A stretch of 64,000 nt of DNA, from positions 1-64,000 of the forward strand of contig DUBW01000043.1 in NCBI GenBank assembly GCA_012960135.1, given 5' to 3'. The position numbers and the translations under genes were made by a program. Below the pieces are notes generated by a model. That model was not told where the DNA came from. It ran no database searches and was given only the letters and a program-made list of their open reading frames with translations. This DNA comes from Methyloprofundus sp. (GTDB taxonomy: Bacteria > Pseudomonadota > Gammaproteobacteria > Methylococcales > Methylomonadaceae). The number at the start of each line of letters is the position of its first letter. Within the stretch, counting starts at the first letter, position 1. Positions 20,879 to 30,683 of the stretch are shown one piece after another.

Positions 20879-21613
20879 ATGGGCTTATTTGGTTCGATTA
20901 CGGGAAAATCAAAAGTAAAGGTAGCGAATAATAAAGTACAGAAAGCAAGAGCAAATGATGATGTTGCTCAGGCTGAAAAATTATTTGCTGAAGCAATGGG
21001 TATTTATCAAAGCATACCGTCAGGTAATGGGGCCTTTAATGATGCTCTTTATAACTGGGGTATGGCGTTGCTATACTCGGCACGATTAAAGCAAGGGGCT
21101 GCCGCCGTTGCTCTTTATCAGGAAGCAGGAAAAAAGTTCTCCTATTGTCTGGTGGCAAAACCAGACTATTTAGGCGCAGCTCTAGACTGGGGTGTTGCTT
21201 TGATGGAGTTGGCTGCTTTACAGGATGCTGGGGATAAAGAAGCCAGCTATGTTTTGGCAAAAGAAAAATTCACCATCGCTAACGAGATACAAGAAGGCGT
21301 TGCTAGTTATAACTTTGCCTGTTTGCATGCTGTACACAATGACTTTGACGCTTGTAAAAAAGCATTAGAGCTTGCCTTGGAGTACGGTAATCTCCCTGAT
21401 GAAGATGAGATTAAAAACGATGCAGATATGAAAATAGCTAAAACCAAGCCCTGGTTTGATGCTTTTATTACTTCAATTGATGCACCTGAAAGTGATGAAG
21501 ATTCCGGGAAAGATAAAGACACTGAGGAAGGTTCTCAAAAAGCTGTCTACAGTAATACTAAAATTCGTACTGATGGCTATAAAATAGATTACGATAAAAA
21601 AGAAAAAAAATAG
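20879..21613 (+). CDS. TPR-repeat-like protein, function unknown
   Basis: Helical repeat pattern (ALYNWGMALLYSA, GAALDWGVALMELA, ASYNFACLHAV). Confidence 0.55.
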   Translation: MGLFGSITGKSKVKVANNKVQKARANDDVAQAEKLFAEAMGIYQSIPSGNGAFNDALYNWGMALLYSARLKQGAAAVALYQEAGKKFSYCLVAKPDYLGAALDWGVALMELAALQDAGDKEASYVLAKEKFTIANEIQEGVASYNFACLHAVHNDFDACKKALELALEYGNLPDEDEIKNDADMKIAKTKPWFDAFITSIDAPESDEDSGKDKDTEEGSQKAVYSNTKIRTDGYKIDYDKKEKK

Positions 21614-21840
21614 AATAACCAAGGTTCTTTGCTAAAAGTTGACGCGCTAAAGCGCACAATAAATCACGGCTAGCGATAGAGGTATATACTTACTAAAATA
21701 CTTGGTATTTCCACTATTAATAACTTATACTCTTTGCCATTCAACAATAGCTATCAGAGGGTGTCTTGGCATTATGCAGAGATGCTACTCTATAGCCATG
21801 GTTGATGACACTTAATTATAATTATTTAGGAGAATAATCA

Positions 21841-22422
21841 ATGGCTTATGAATTACCTGCTTTGCCTTATGCAAAAGATGCTTTAGCGCCACATATTTCA
21901 GAAGAAACTTTAGGATTTCATTACGGCAAGCATCATCAGACCTATGTAACAAATTTAAATAATTTGGTTCCGGGATCGGAATTTGAGGGTGCATCTCTAG
22001 AAAGTCTAGTGATGCGTTCATCTGGTGGGATTTTTAATAATGCAGCTCAAGTATGGAATCATACTTTTTACTGGAATAGTTTGGCGCCTAATGGTGGTGG
22101 GGAGCCTGCAGGTGTTTTAGCCGATGCTATTAATGTAACTTTTGGTTCATTTGCTGAGTTTAAGGAAGCTTTTACAAAATGCGCCGTGACAACTTTTGGT
22201 TCTGGCTGGGCGTGGTTAGTAAAAAACGCAGATGGTAGTCTGGAGCTAGTCAGTACAAGTAATGCTGGTTGCCCATTAACCGAAGGGCAAACACCTTTGT
22301 TAACTTGCGATGTTTGGGAGCATGCCTATTACATTGATTACCGTAATGCACGTCCTAAATATCTGGAAGCCTTTTGGGCGTTAGTCAACTGGGAATTTGC
22401 AGCGGAAAATTTTTCTGCATAA
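21841..22422 (+). CDS. sodB: Superoxide dismutase [Fe]
   Basis: [59 protein letters not shown]. Confidence 0.97.
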   Translation: MAYELPALPYAKDALAPHISEETLGFHYGKHHQTYVTNLNNLVPGSEFEGASLESLVMRSSGGIFNNAAQVWNHTFYWNSLAPNGGGEPAGVLADAINVTFGSFAEFKEAFTKCAVTTFGSGWAWLVKNADGSLELVSTSNAGCPLTEGQTPLLTCDVWEHAYYIDYRNARPKYLEAFWALVNWEFAAENFSA

Positions 22423-22628
22423 CTTCCAGTTTGCTATAAAAGTACGCTTTTAGCAGACCCTGAATAACTCAAGTGCTTAGCATGGAAATCACAAATAGTG
22501 CTATATTTACCTAAAAATGAGTCGAATATTCATTGTATTTAACGATTTTTGGTGAAAAAAATGCTGTTTAGGATTTTCGTGATGAATGCTTGAGTTGTTC
22601 CGAGCCTTCTTAAGTACATGTAGGTCAT

Positions 22629-22664
22629 AAAAAAGCCTGAGTTTGCAAAAACTCAGGCTTTTTT
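22629..22664. terminator. Bidirectional terminator between convergent sodB and sspB
   Basis: AAAAAAGCCTGAGTTT-GCAA-AAACTCAGGCTTTTTT. Confidence 0.9.
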
Positions 22665-22671
22665 ATGGGGT

Positions 22672-23046
22672 TTATTTTACTACTCGCAAATGAGTTCTCG
22701 TCGGAGGGGTGTCTGGTGGGAGAGTGCTGCCCTCTTCCTCCTCTTGGTCAAAAACCATCCCTTTGCCGTTTTCTTTTGCGTAGATTGCCATCACTGCCGG
22801 TATAGGAGCAATAATATGCATCGGTTGCCCATTAAATCGGGCATTGAATTCAACAGTCGTATTTTCAAGCGACAGGCCTTGAATTGCTTCAGGGCGCATA
22901 TTAAGTACAATTTTGTTATCTTCGATATAGTCCTTGGGTAATGCGGCGTGTGGGTGCGTCGCATCAACCAGTAAATGAGGCGTTAGATTATTATCAATAA
23001 TCCACTCATAGATAGAGCGAATCAGGTAAGGTTTTAACGGTGTCAT
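22672..23046 (-). CDS. sspB: ClpXP protease specificity-enhancing factor SspB
   Basis: MTPLKPYLIRSIYEWIIDNNLTPHLLVDA; follows sspA. Confidence 0.95.
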   Translation of the reverse strand: MTPLKPYLIRSIYEWIIDNNLTPHLLVDATHPHAALPKDYIEDNKIVLNMRPEAIQGLSLENTTVEFNARFNGQPMHIIAPIPAVMAIYAKENGKGMVFDQEEEEGSTLPPDTPPTRTHLRVVK

Positions 23047-23684
23047 TTTTTGCCGGGTACTTTAAGCATTTCCTGTTCTTCTTCGCTTAAGCTGGCAGCA
23101 AATGCTTCACGTTTAAACAGGCGCTGGGCGTAAGCCTCTATAACGGGTGCGTTTTCTGATAAGTTAATGCCTATATCAGGAAGTCGCCATAGCAAAGGTG
23201 CCAGCGTGCAGTCAATTAAAGAAAAGTCTTCGCTCATAAAGAACTCATTAGCTGCAAACAAAGGAGCCGCAGCAATAAGGCTTTCTTTCAGCATTTTTTT
23301 CGCACGGGCAGACTTTTTCTCACCTGAGTTGAGTACCTCGTCCAGTAAGTGATACCAGTCCTGATCTATACGCTTGATAATCATGCGTGCATTGGCCCGG
23401 GAAACTGGATCCATTTGATGAAGGGGCGGGTGAGGAAAGCGCTCATCCAGATACTCCATTATGATGCGAGAATCATATAAGACCAGTTCGCGCTCGACTA
23501 ATGTCGGTGTAGTGCCGTTAGGATTGAGCTCTAATAAGCTTTCTGGTGGGTCGCTAGGGTCAAAATATTCAATTTCTGCAGTGACGCCTTTCTCGTGCAA
23601 AGCAAGCCGGGTGCAATGGCTCAGCGCGCAAGTAGGGGAAGAAAACAAGGTCATGACTGAACGACGAGTATTAACAGTTACCAC
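23043..23684 (-). CDS. sspA: Stringent starvation protein A
   Basis: GST-like fold; RRSVMTLFSSPTCALSHCTRLALHEKGV; paired with sspB. Confidence 0.94.
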   Translation of the reverse strand: MVTVNTRRSVMTLFSSPTCALSHCTRLALHEKGVTAEIEYFDPSDPPESLLELNPNGTTPTLVERELVLYDSRIIMEYLDERFPHPPLHQMDPVSRANARMIIKRIDQDWYHLLDEVLNSGEKKSARAKKMLKESLIAAAPLFAANEFFMSEDFSLIDCTLAPLLWRLPDIGINLSENAPVIEAYAQRLFKREAFAASLSEEEQEMLKVPGKK

Positions 23685-23860
23685 GAATCATAACTCCAAA
23701 TTAATTTATAAGGTTAGACAAATTTTAATATTTTAGCATAGATGGGTCTGATCGGGGGCTGTATATCTATATTTTTCTGTCAATTGCTCGCTTTATGGGG
23801 GTTTTGAAAAAAATAAGGCGTACAGGAGGTAGGGTTTGAGAAAGGCAAGGTGTATTTAAA

Positions 23861-23910
23861 CGTAGGCCGGGTTAGATTTTTTATGGTGCAGTAAAAAAAT
23901 GTTATCCGGC
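23861..23910 (+). repeat. GTAGG-type intergenic hairpin repeat
   Basis: CGTAGGCCGGGTTAGATTTTTTATGGTGCAGTAAAAAAATGTTATCCGGC; inverted arms. Confidence 0.7.
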
Positions 23911-24140
23911 ACTGAGAGAGTAGTATATGCAGGAAAATGCACTCTACGCTAAAAATATGATTTTTTAACCATCCCGGGTGAGAGTTGTTGCGCAGGGTAG
24001 GTTAGTGTGTCATGTGCCGAATGATCTTATCTACGCTACATTAAATAATCTATCCGACCTATAGGTTTATTAAACCATTACGACCACATCTACCAATAGG
24101 ATGGTTTATCTATGCTGACTAGTGTTATCTCGGCTAGTAT

Positions 24141-26045
24141 TTACTGAATCTCTTCTATACTAATCACATCAAACCAGGCGGTCGTATCTTCAGTGGGAAC
24201 ATGATATTGCAGAACCACGGAATAACCAATGCCGGAAATTTTATGTGTGACACGAGGAATCATAACTTGTAGAACCTTAGGGTTAGGGTTGAAGGTTGCG
24301 CGATAAGGTTCGACTACGTCTTCTATGCTTAGTTCTTCAATATCGGTTAAGATAAAATTTATACCATTCTCAGTGCTACGATCCTCCAGGCCTTGCTGGA
24401 GATTCGCTGCATAAATATTTTCATTAATGCGCACTCTAGGGATATGGAGTGTGTGGGTATTTGAATCAAAGATAGAGGATCTTGCGATTGCCTGTTTTGA
24501 ATTTAAAGGATTAATAAGCCCTGTTCCTGTGATTTTTATCGCATACTGGTCATCACTGTAAGGAAAAGAGACAATATGTTCCTCAGTGGTAGCATATGAT
24601 TTTGGCTCTCCAGGAACCTCAATTATCTCCTCTATTGTCTTCCCAGGGTTATTAGGATCATCTATTGTTATTGTTTTAGTAGTCGGGGCTTCATGACCTG
24701 GTGCAGGTTCTCCAGCTTGTTGTAAAATGACAGAACCAACACCGCAAGTATCGCTGTCTCCAGCATCACCTTGAAGTGGCGATGAGATAGCAATCAGATA
24801 GTCTGTTTTACCTGCAGGTACTCCGATATCAACGGTATTCAATGTGCCAAAGCAGGGGTTTACAATGCCGATTAAAGCGCCTTTAAAATAATCTAGGGAA
24901 TAGGCTAGATACATATGGTTAGACGTGCCTGCAGTACCATTAATGATGCTTGCACCACTTGGGTCGTTAGTGGAAGCTGTCACATCAATCCAGCGCTTAA
25001 AAGTATAAACTCCATTTTCTCCCCTGCCTTGATCGTTTAATTCTTTTAGGCGCTCAGAGTCAAAGACATAAAGTACCCAGCTTTTTTTGTTAAAACAGCT
25101 GGTTCCGGGAGGGCAAACTTCAAGAGTAATTTTCTCATCGCCTGCACTGCTTAGAAAGAACCAGTCCTTGTCTTCGGAGTCATATAAATGTCCCTTTATA
25201 ATTTTACCAGAAGTAAGTGGTGTTGCCTGCGCAGAACGATTATTAGGTTCCACATCGATATTGTAGGGCTGGTCAAATATAGTGTCTCCATTAGAGTCTA
25301 CGGGGTTACCAATAATGGTTACTGTAAGGTTAGCCGTAGAGCTTTCGCCGTTGTCGGCAAAATATTGGTAATTAAATATATCGGTAACGACTTCACCAGC
25401 TTTTAAATCAATTACATTAGGAGAAGTCGAATAGAGAGTATAGTTATATTTACCATCTTCTGATACGACTAACACACCATAATCACTTGAGGGAGAGCTG
25501 CTTAGTTGAATGTAATTACCATTGCTATCATTAGCCGTGAGGTCGCCACTAACTATAATAATTTCGTTGGGTATAACCGTATTGATATCATCTCTGGCTA
25601 TTGGCCCATAAGCTAAGACTAGGTTTTCATTAACTTGAATTATTAACTGGGCGTTTGAAGTTAGGCCGGTATCATTTGATAAGGTATATGAAAAACTATC
25701 CGTATCGCTCCCGCTGTCAGGTAGACTAAAATTATCAGTCCAGCTATAGAGCTTATAGTGGTAAGTGCCTCCACTGCCTATCTCATCTAAATACCCATAT
25801 TTACCGGCAGACTGGTTAAAGGTCACAATTGTCCCGTAAAGGTCATTGTCACTCACATCGCCTGTAGCACTAGGTTTTTCAACAATGACTACGACGTTAT
25901 GGTCGTTATTGGCATTTGGAAAGTTATTGGCTGGTCCTGAATCTGTTCCTATAGGGCCGATATTCCCACCAATATTCAAAGCACCGACATTAAATGAGCT
26001 GGCTAAAAGAAGTGCTGCTAATATTGGTGTGTATTTTATATGCAT
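24141..26045 (-). CDS. Large secreted protein with repeated cadherin/VCBS-like domains, function unknown
   Basis: Signal peptide MHIKYTPILAALLLASSFNVGA; 'DVSDNDLYGT...FSYTLSND' and 'DLTANDSNGNY...FNYQYFADNG' repeats; later 'DVEPNNRSAQATPL...DWFFLSSAG' PPC-like segment. Confidence 0.6.
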   Translation of the reverse strand: MHIKYTPILAALLLASSFNVGALNIGGNIGPIGTDSGPANNFPNANNDHNVVVIVEKPSATGDVSDNDLYGTIVTFNQSAGKYGYLDEIGSGGTYHYKLYSWTDNFSLPDSGSDTDSFSYTLSNDTGLTSNAQLIIQVNENLVLAYGPIARDDINTVIPNEIIIVSGDLTANDSNGNYIQLSSSPSSDYGVLVVSEDGKYNYTLYSTSPNVIDLKAGEVVTDIFNYQYFADNGESSTANLTVTIIGNPVDSNGDTIFDQPYNIDVEPNNRSAQATPLTSGKIIKGHLYDSEDKDWFFLSSAGDEKITLEVCPPGTSCFNKKSWVLYVFDSERLKELNDQGRGENGVYTFKRWIDVTASTNDPSGASIINGTAGTSNHMYLAYSLDYFKGALIGIVNPCFGTLNTVDIGVPAGKTDYLIAISSPLQGDAGDSDTCGVGSVILQQAGEPAPGHEAPTTKTITIDDPNNPGKTIEEIIEVPGEPKSYATTEEHIVSFPYSDDQYAIKITGTGLINPLNSKQAIARSSIFDSNTHTLHIPRVRINENIYAANLQQGLEDRSTENGINFILTDIEELSIEDVVEPYRATFNPNPKVLQVMIPRVTHKISGIGYSVVLQYHVPTEDTTAWFDVISIEEIQ

Positions 26046-26387
26046 AGAAAGATTGTGTCTAAAGCCGTGTCGGCAGTTAGTATTGTTAAGAAGTTTAGTT
26101 TAATTTTATATATATTCAAGACGTGTGCTGAGCTCTAGTTATTTTAAAATATACAAAACATTTAATATCAGTCTGTTAGCTAGTTAATATTTAGTGGGAA
26201 TTATCATTTATGGTTAAAACCGAAGTGATAAAAAGGTCGCTGGCGTGTTAAGATGCTTCTCGAGCTTTGATGCCAATAAGTACGTTGGCATGTTTGAACA
26301 GAATTTTAACTACTGGGAGCAGGAATTTTTTTACTAAAACAGAGTAACAATATTCTTGTTTTTGTTTAGAATAAAGAGGACATCATA

Positions 26388-26837
26388 GTGATAAAAAAAT
26401 CTTTAACGTTAGCTTTTTTAATAGCCGGTATAGGCTTTGTTGGTTCTGCTTTTGCTTATGATCCGGGAAATACCGAGAAAACCTGTAGAGACCCAAGGTT
26501 TAAAACCTTTTCACCTGAACATAAAGCAGAGACTGATCCTGAATCAGAGATTTCTTTCACGGTCTCCGGATATGCTGATCCAACGACAATTAAAGCGACG
26601 GCTAAAAATGTGCCATTAGAGTTAATTATCGTTGATAAAAATAGTTTTTATGATGTTTCAGCTAAGCTACCGGCTTCATTAACCGGTAAATATGCGCGTA
26701 TTCATGTCCGGGCCCATGATACTCGGGAATGCATGGCTAAAGATGGCTGGCTGATTAAAATCCGAGACAAGGCTGCAACAACAGAAGTTCTAGAAGTTCC
26801 AGAAGCTGTCATAGAAAGTGCTGAGGAAGCTCAATAA
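26388..26837 (+). CDS. Small exported protein of unknown function
   Basis: Signal peptide MIKKSLTLAFLIAGIGFVGSAFA; two Cys in mature part. Confidence 0.55.
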   Translation: MIKKSLTLAFLIAGIGFVGSAFAYDPGNTEKTCRDPRFKTFSPEHKAETDPESEISFTVSGYADPTTIKATAKNVPLELIIVDKNSFYDVSAKLPASLTGKYARIHVRAHDTRECMAKDGWLIKIRDKAATTEVLEVPEAVIESAEEAQ

Positions 26838-27257
26838 AGAATTTTATTTCCCTGTGCTTGCCATGCAATAACTGGATTCAGTGACTGCTTTAATTGTAGT
26901 TGTTGCATGGGGATTTTCCTTTGCTCATATATAAAACTATCATCAACGCCTGCTTGAGCTGCATCGTAGCGATTGCAGGCAAAGTAAACCTGTTAGCCCT
27001 GCCCAGTAAATAGCCCTGAGGCAAATAGGCCAAGGCTCGCGACTACTGTAAAGTAAGCAGTCTGTTCATTGAACGGTATTTAATTCAGTACATGCGGCAC
27101 GAATAGCCATTATTTCTGCATGCGCGGTAGGGTCATTATTGCAGGCGGCAAAAATTCTCTCATCCCGACAGACACTCGCGCCAAATGGCTCGCCATTATC
27201 AGTATGTACATTGCTTTCAGCTAAGTCGATAGCTTATTGTAAAATTTTCGTATGCAT
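26831..27257 (-). pseudogene. Decayed nucleoside/guanine deaminase-like gene (CDA superfamily)
   Basis: Hand translation of minus strand: MHTKILQ*AIDLAESNVHTDNGEPFGASVCRDERIFAACNNDPTAHAEIMAIRAACTELNTVQ*TDCLLYSSREPWPICLRAIYWAG then frameshift then GVDDSFIYEQRKIPMQQLQ. Confidence 0.88.
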
Positions 27258-27280
27258 TGCAAAGCAAGTGTTTTTTATCT

Positions 27281-28345
27281 TTATAAATCAAGCGGATTGT
27301 CAGGGTTAATGCCTTGCATAAAAGGGAGTCTCCTATCTTGATTGGTCACCTGGTAGACTTTTCCTAACCAGTTATTAAATACCGCTTTTGCGGTATCGCG
27401 CCAAGTATTGTCTAAAAAATCTTCTATGTCCTGTTCTGGAAAATTCGGTATTGCATGCTGGTACTTTAATGCACTGTGTACCTGTTCGGCATACGCAGTG
27501 AAAACTGCTTGTACTTCCGTATTAAAATAATGCTCAGGAAAAGGAGGGTATTGCTCGGTTTCCTGATCAATAAAACGCATGACTTCACGTTTGTATTCTT
27601 TCATCAGACTAATGGCGTCGTATTCAGGGTGTCCTTGAAAATAGACGATACGAAAGCCATCGGGACTCACCGCAAGATGAACGCCTGCTTCTGGACTGGC
27701 AACGAGTATTTTAATACCTTGTTGTTCCAAATCTTGTTGAAATACTTCATTAAAGCGAGAATGCGGAACATCAAAGCGGGTATTGATTTCCGCGATTAAA
27801 GGATGCTTGCGATCTATTACTTTATGTGCATAAACTCCCCAGCGCTTTGCTGGTAGCCGAGTGCGTTCTATGCCATAGAAAAATTGAATTAAGGCGTGTG
27901 TCGCAAGGCAAGAGCATAGGATGGAGGTGACATTTTTTTTAGCCCACTCAAATACTTCCGTTAAGGGTAGCCAGAAGTCTTCATCCTGTAGGTGCTCGTG
28001 GGTAACGTTAGCGCCACTGATAATTAACGCATCCAGACCATCAACTTTGAGTTGCGAAAAGGTTTCATAGTACTGATTTATATGTTCTTGGGCGGTCTGA
28101 TTGCGTGGCAAGCCTTCAATTGTAAAGGGGTGTACGTGAAACTGGGCAATTTGATTACAGGCACCTATCAGCCGGAAAAACTGCCTTTCAGTCGCTTCCA
28201 GTGCGGCATCCGGCATAATATTCAGAAAACCTATATGTAACTCACGTATATGTTGGTGGGAGGCACGGTCAGGATTAAGAATATCCTCGCCTTCTTCGTG
28301 CAGACGCTGAAATGTGGGTAATTGTGTATGGGCAACTAATGGCAT
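27281..28345 (-). CDS. metA: Homoserine O-succinyltransferase/acetyltransferase, MetA (HTS) family
   Basis: ELHIGFLNIMPDAALEATERQFFRLIG; CSCLATHALIQFFYGIERTRL; FQGHPEYDAISLMKEYKRE. Confidence 0.93.
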   Translation of the reverse strand: MPLVAHTQLPTFQRLHEEGEDILNPDRASHQHIRELHIGFLNIMPDAALEATERQFFRLIGACNQIAQFHVHPFTIEGLPRNQTAQEHINQYYETFSQLKVDGLDALIISGANVTHEHLQDEDFWLPLTEVFEWAKKNVTSILCSCLATHALIQFFYGIERTRLPAKRWGVYAHKVIDRKHPLIAEINTRFDVPHSRFNEVFQQDLEQQGIKILVASPEAGVHLAVSPDGFRIVYFQGHPEYDAISLMKEYKREVMRFIDQETEQYPPFPEHYFNTEVQAVFTAYAEQVHSALKYQHAIPNFPEQDIEDFLDNTWRDTAKAVFNNWLGKVYQVTNQDRRLPFMQGINPDNPLDL

Positions 28346-28352
28346 GGCATTT

Positions 28353-29201
28353 TTAAGGTGTTTGCTGGTCTATGGCTGCAGCGATAAGCTGAATGAAATC
28401 AGTGTCGTCTTTAACATTGGCAACATCGCAGGCGTTGAGAGTATAGCCATATGTATCAGCAATCGCTTGATAGCGCGGCAGGCGAGATTTAAATAACTTG
28501 GGAAAAACCCAACTGACAAATTCATCTGGCGGAAGTGTGTCAATATCAGTATAGTTTTTTTCGCGCATGAATTCCGCTAGATGCTGGTCTAAAAACGCCT
28601 CTCTATAATATAGGGGTTTAGGTGATGTTTTGGCTCGATTTATAATAGTCTCATTGAATTCAGGCGAGGTTTTTATATAAATAATCAGCGTATGTTTAGC
28701 AAGATGTTCCAATATCGCTGGGTCATCTAATTCACACACGCTTCCCCCGGCATCGTTGATGAAATGTTTATAGCCATAAAGACTTTCTGCCTTATGAATA
28801 AATTCACTGACATCATACATCGCCGCTATTTCAGCTTTATGGTGTAACGCCTGTCTGCGTTTGAATTGACTTAGTGTCAGGCCGCCTAGTTTGCTATCAC
28901 CTATTTTTCCTAAAAAGCTGGAAACAGGCGCGAGATTATCCACCGAGACGTTATTGCAAATATAGATAGAGTCAGAAAGTAATAAGTCTTTTAAAAAAGG
29001 GACTTCCATTGCCTGTTGTTTGATATTATCCAGTATAGGCTCGTCTAAATATTTGGTGCCGATGCGGTAATCACCTGAATAATGGAACCATTTTTCTCTG
29101 GGTAATTTATTTGCCAGTGTTGTTTTTCCTGCGCCAGACATGGCTAACAGAGTGATGCTTTTAGATTTCCATTGCAGGAATTCCTGAGAACTCATTTTCA
29201 T
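28353..29201 (-). CDS. P-loop ATPase/kinase-like protein of unknown function
   Basis: Walker A-like ITLLAMSGAGKTTLANKLP; just upstream of metA in the same orientation. Confidence 0.6.
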   Translation of the reverse strand: MKMSSQEFLQWKSKSITLLAMSGAGKTTLANKLPREKWFHYSGDYRIGTKYLDEPILDNIKQQAMEVPFLKDLLLSDSIYICNNVSVDNLAPVSSFLGKIGDSKLGGLTLSQFKRRQALHHKAEIAAMYDVSEFIHKAESLYGYKHFINDAGGSVCELDDPAILEHLAKHTLIIYIKTSPEFNETIINRAKTSPKPLYYREAFLDQHLAEFMREKNYTDIDTLPPDEFVSWVFPKLFKSRLPRYQAIADTYGYTLNACDVANVKDDTDFIQLIAAAIDQQTP

Positions 29202-29313
29202 GCAGATTTTTTCCTGGTGCAGTGCCGTGTGCTTTTGTTGAGCGACGGCGTTTTTAAGCTTCTGATTTAATGTGTTTTTTAACCGATTTTTAACTTTCCA
29301 GTAGAGCGTTGTG

Positions 29314-29613
29314 CTAGTCTAGAAAGTCTTTTAATGGTGTGTCATCCATGTCACTACGGCGTGTATCTGAATTAGAGTAACCCAGGTCATCAGGCTCTAA
29401 GTCATCAAAGGGGGCACTCCAGTCTTCAGGGTCTTCAATAAAGTCAAATGTCGAGTTATACCAGCTTTCTTTATCAAATTCGCCAATATCACCATTATTA
29501 TATTGCACGTCTATCGTGTCATCACTCTCTTCAATGGCGACGACTTTAAACAATAGCTTATTTTCTACATCTTTATACCATTGGTCGATAACGGGGTCAG
29601 TTATGGTAGTCAT
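29314..29613 (-). CDS. Small acidic conserved protein (possibly DUF6763)
   Basis: 99 aa, 'IDQWYKDVENKLLFKVVAIEESDDTIDVQYNNGDIGEF'. Confidence 0.5.
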   Translation of the reverse strand: MTTITDPVIDQWYKDVENKLLFKVVAIEESDDTIDVQYNNGDIGEFDKESWYNSTFDFIEDPEDWSAPFDDLEPDDLGYSNSDTRRSDMDDTPLKDFLD

Positions 29614-29899
29614 AATTAATTCCTTGTTTTATATGTTCTTGTAAAAATATTGAGCCGGAATAAATGAAAAGTAGCTTGATAGATCCTTTAGTAGATGAAA
29701 TTTGATCTGTAGTGTTAAAGTGATGTTATGCCTATGAGGTACAGATTGCAAGGGCAGAGTATGGATTGGGGTAAATGCAATGGGCAAGTGTTTTTAAGTA
29801 CTTGCATTATAAAAAATAACCCATAGAAAATAAGCTAGCTTAAGTACAATTGAAAGAATTAGGGAGAGAAAATGTAAAGCAGAATAATATGCTTCACGT

Positions 29900-30676
29900 C
29901 TACTTCCGCTCTAACGTCATAAATCCATGCACGCCACGATTGGATTTCACAGCGAGCCATTGTTTCAGGTATTTAATTTCTTCAGTATCTTGCAGATGCT
30001 CAATACTTTCATTTTGCCTTAGCAATTTAAAAGCGCTGGAAATAACTTTATACCGATCGCCGGTAATTCCTGCGCGTTTTAGCCCTATCGTGTTGAGACG
30101 ATAGTGTCTTGCCGGGTAACCTGCAATCAGGCAGAAAGGAAGAACATCCTTATTTAGCCCGGTGGTACCCTGAACAATTGCATAGGATCCAATGCGGCAA
30201 AACTGGTGAGCAACCACAGTACCGCCCATAAACACGCGATCATCAATTTGCACAAAGCCACCGATGGCGACATTATTGGCAAAAATGGTGTGATTGCCAA
30301 TCTGGCAATCATGGGCGACATGGCTGTTATTCATAAAAAAGCAATTTGAACCAATGCGGGTGACGCCATTTTCTACGGACGCTCTATGTGCTGTAAAGCC
30401 TTCTCTAAAGGTATTGTTGTCACCGATCTCTAACCAGGAAACAGTTGTTTCTTTAAAACTTGTGTCTTGCGGCAAATCTCCTAATACCACATGTGCGTGG
30501 ACTTTATTTCCTGCCCCCATTTTAGTATAGGGACGGATAACGGCATGCGCGCCAATCTCGCAGTTATCAGCGATCTGCGTATGTTCTTCGATAACGGCAA
30601 ATGGGCCGATAGAGACATTTTTGCCTATACTAGCTGGGTCTGCGATATAAGCGCTAGGGTGGATGTTCTGTGTCAT
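29900..30676 (-). CDS. LpxA-like acyl-ACP--UDP-GlcNAc O-acyltransferase (left-handed beta-helix)
   Basis: Hexapeptide repeats; 'MNNSHVAHDCQIGNHTIFANNVAIGG' corresponds to the LpxA active-site His region; divergent 'REGFTAHRAS'. Confidence 0.82.
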   Translation of the reverse strand: MTQNIHPSAYIADPASIGKNVSIGPFAVIEEHTQIADNCEIGAHAVIRPYTKMGAGNKVHAHVVLGDLPQDTSFKETTVSWLEIGDNNTFREGFTAHRASVENGVTRIGSNCFFMNNSHVAHDCQIGNHTIFANNVAIGGFVQIDDRVFMGGTVVAHQFCRIGSYAIVQGTTGLNKDVLPFCLIAGYPARHYRLNTIGLKRAGITGDRYKVISSAFKLLRQNESIEHLQDTEEIKYLKQWLAVKSNRGVHGFMTLERK

Positions 30677-30683
30677 GTGTCGT

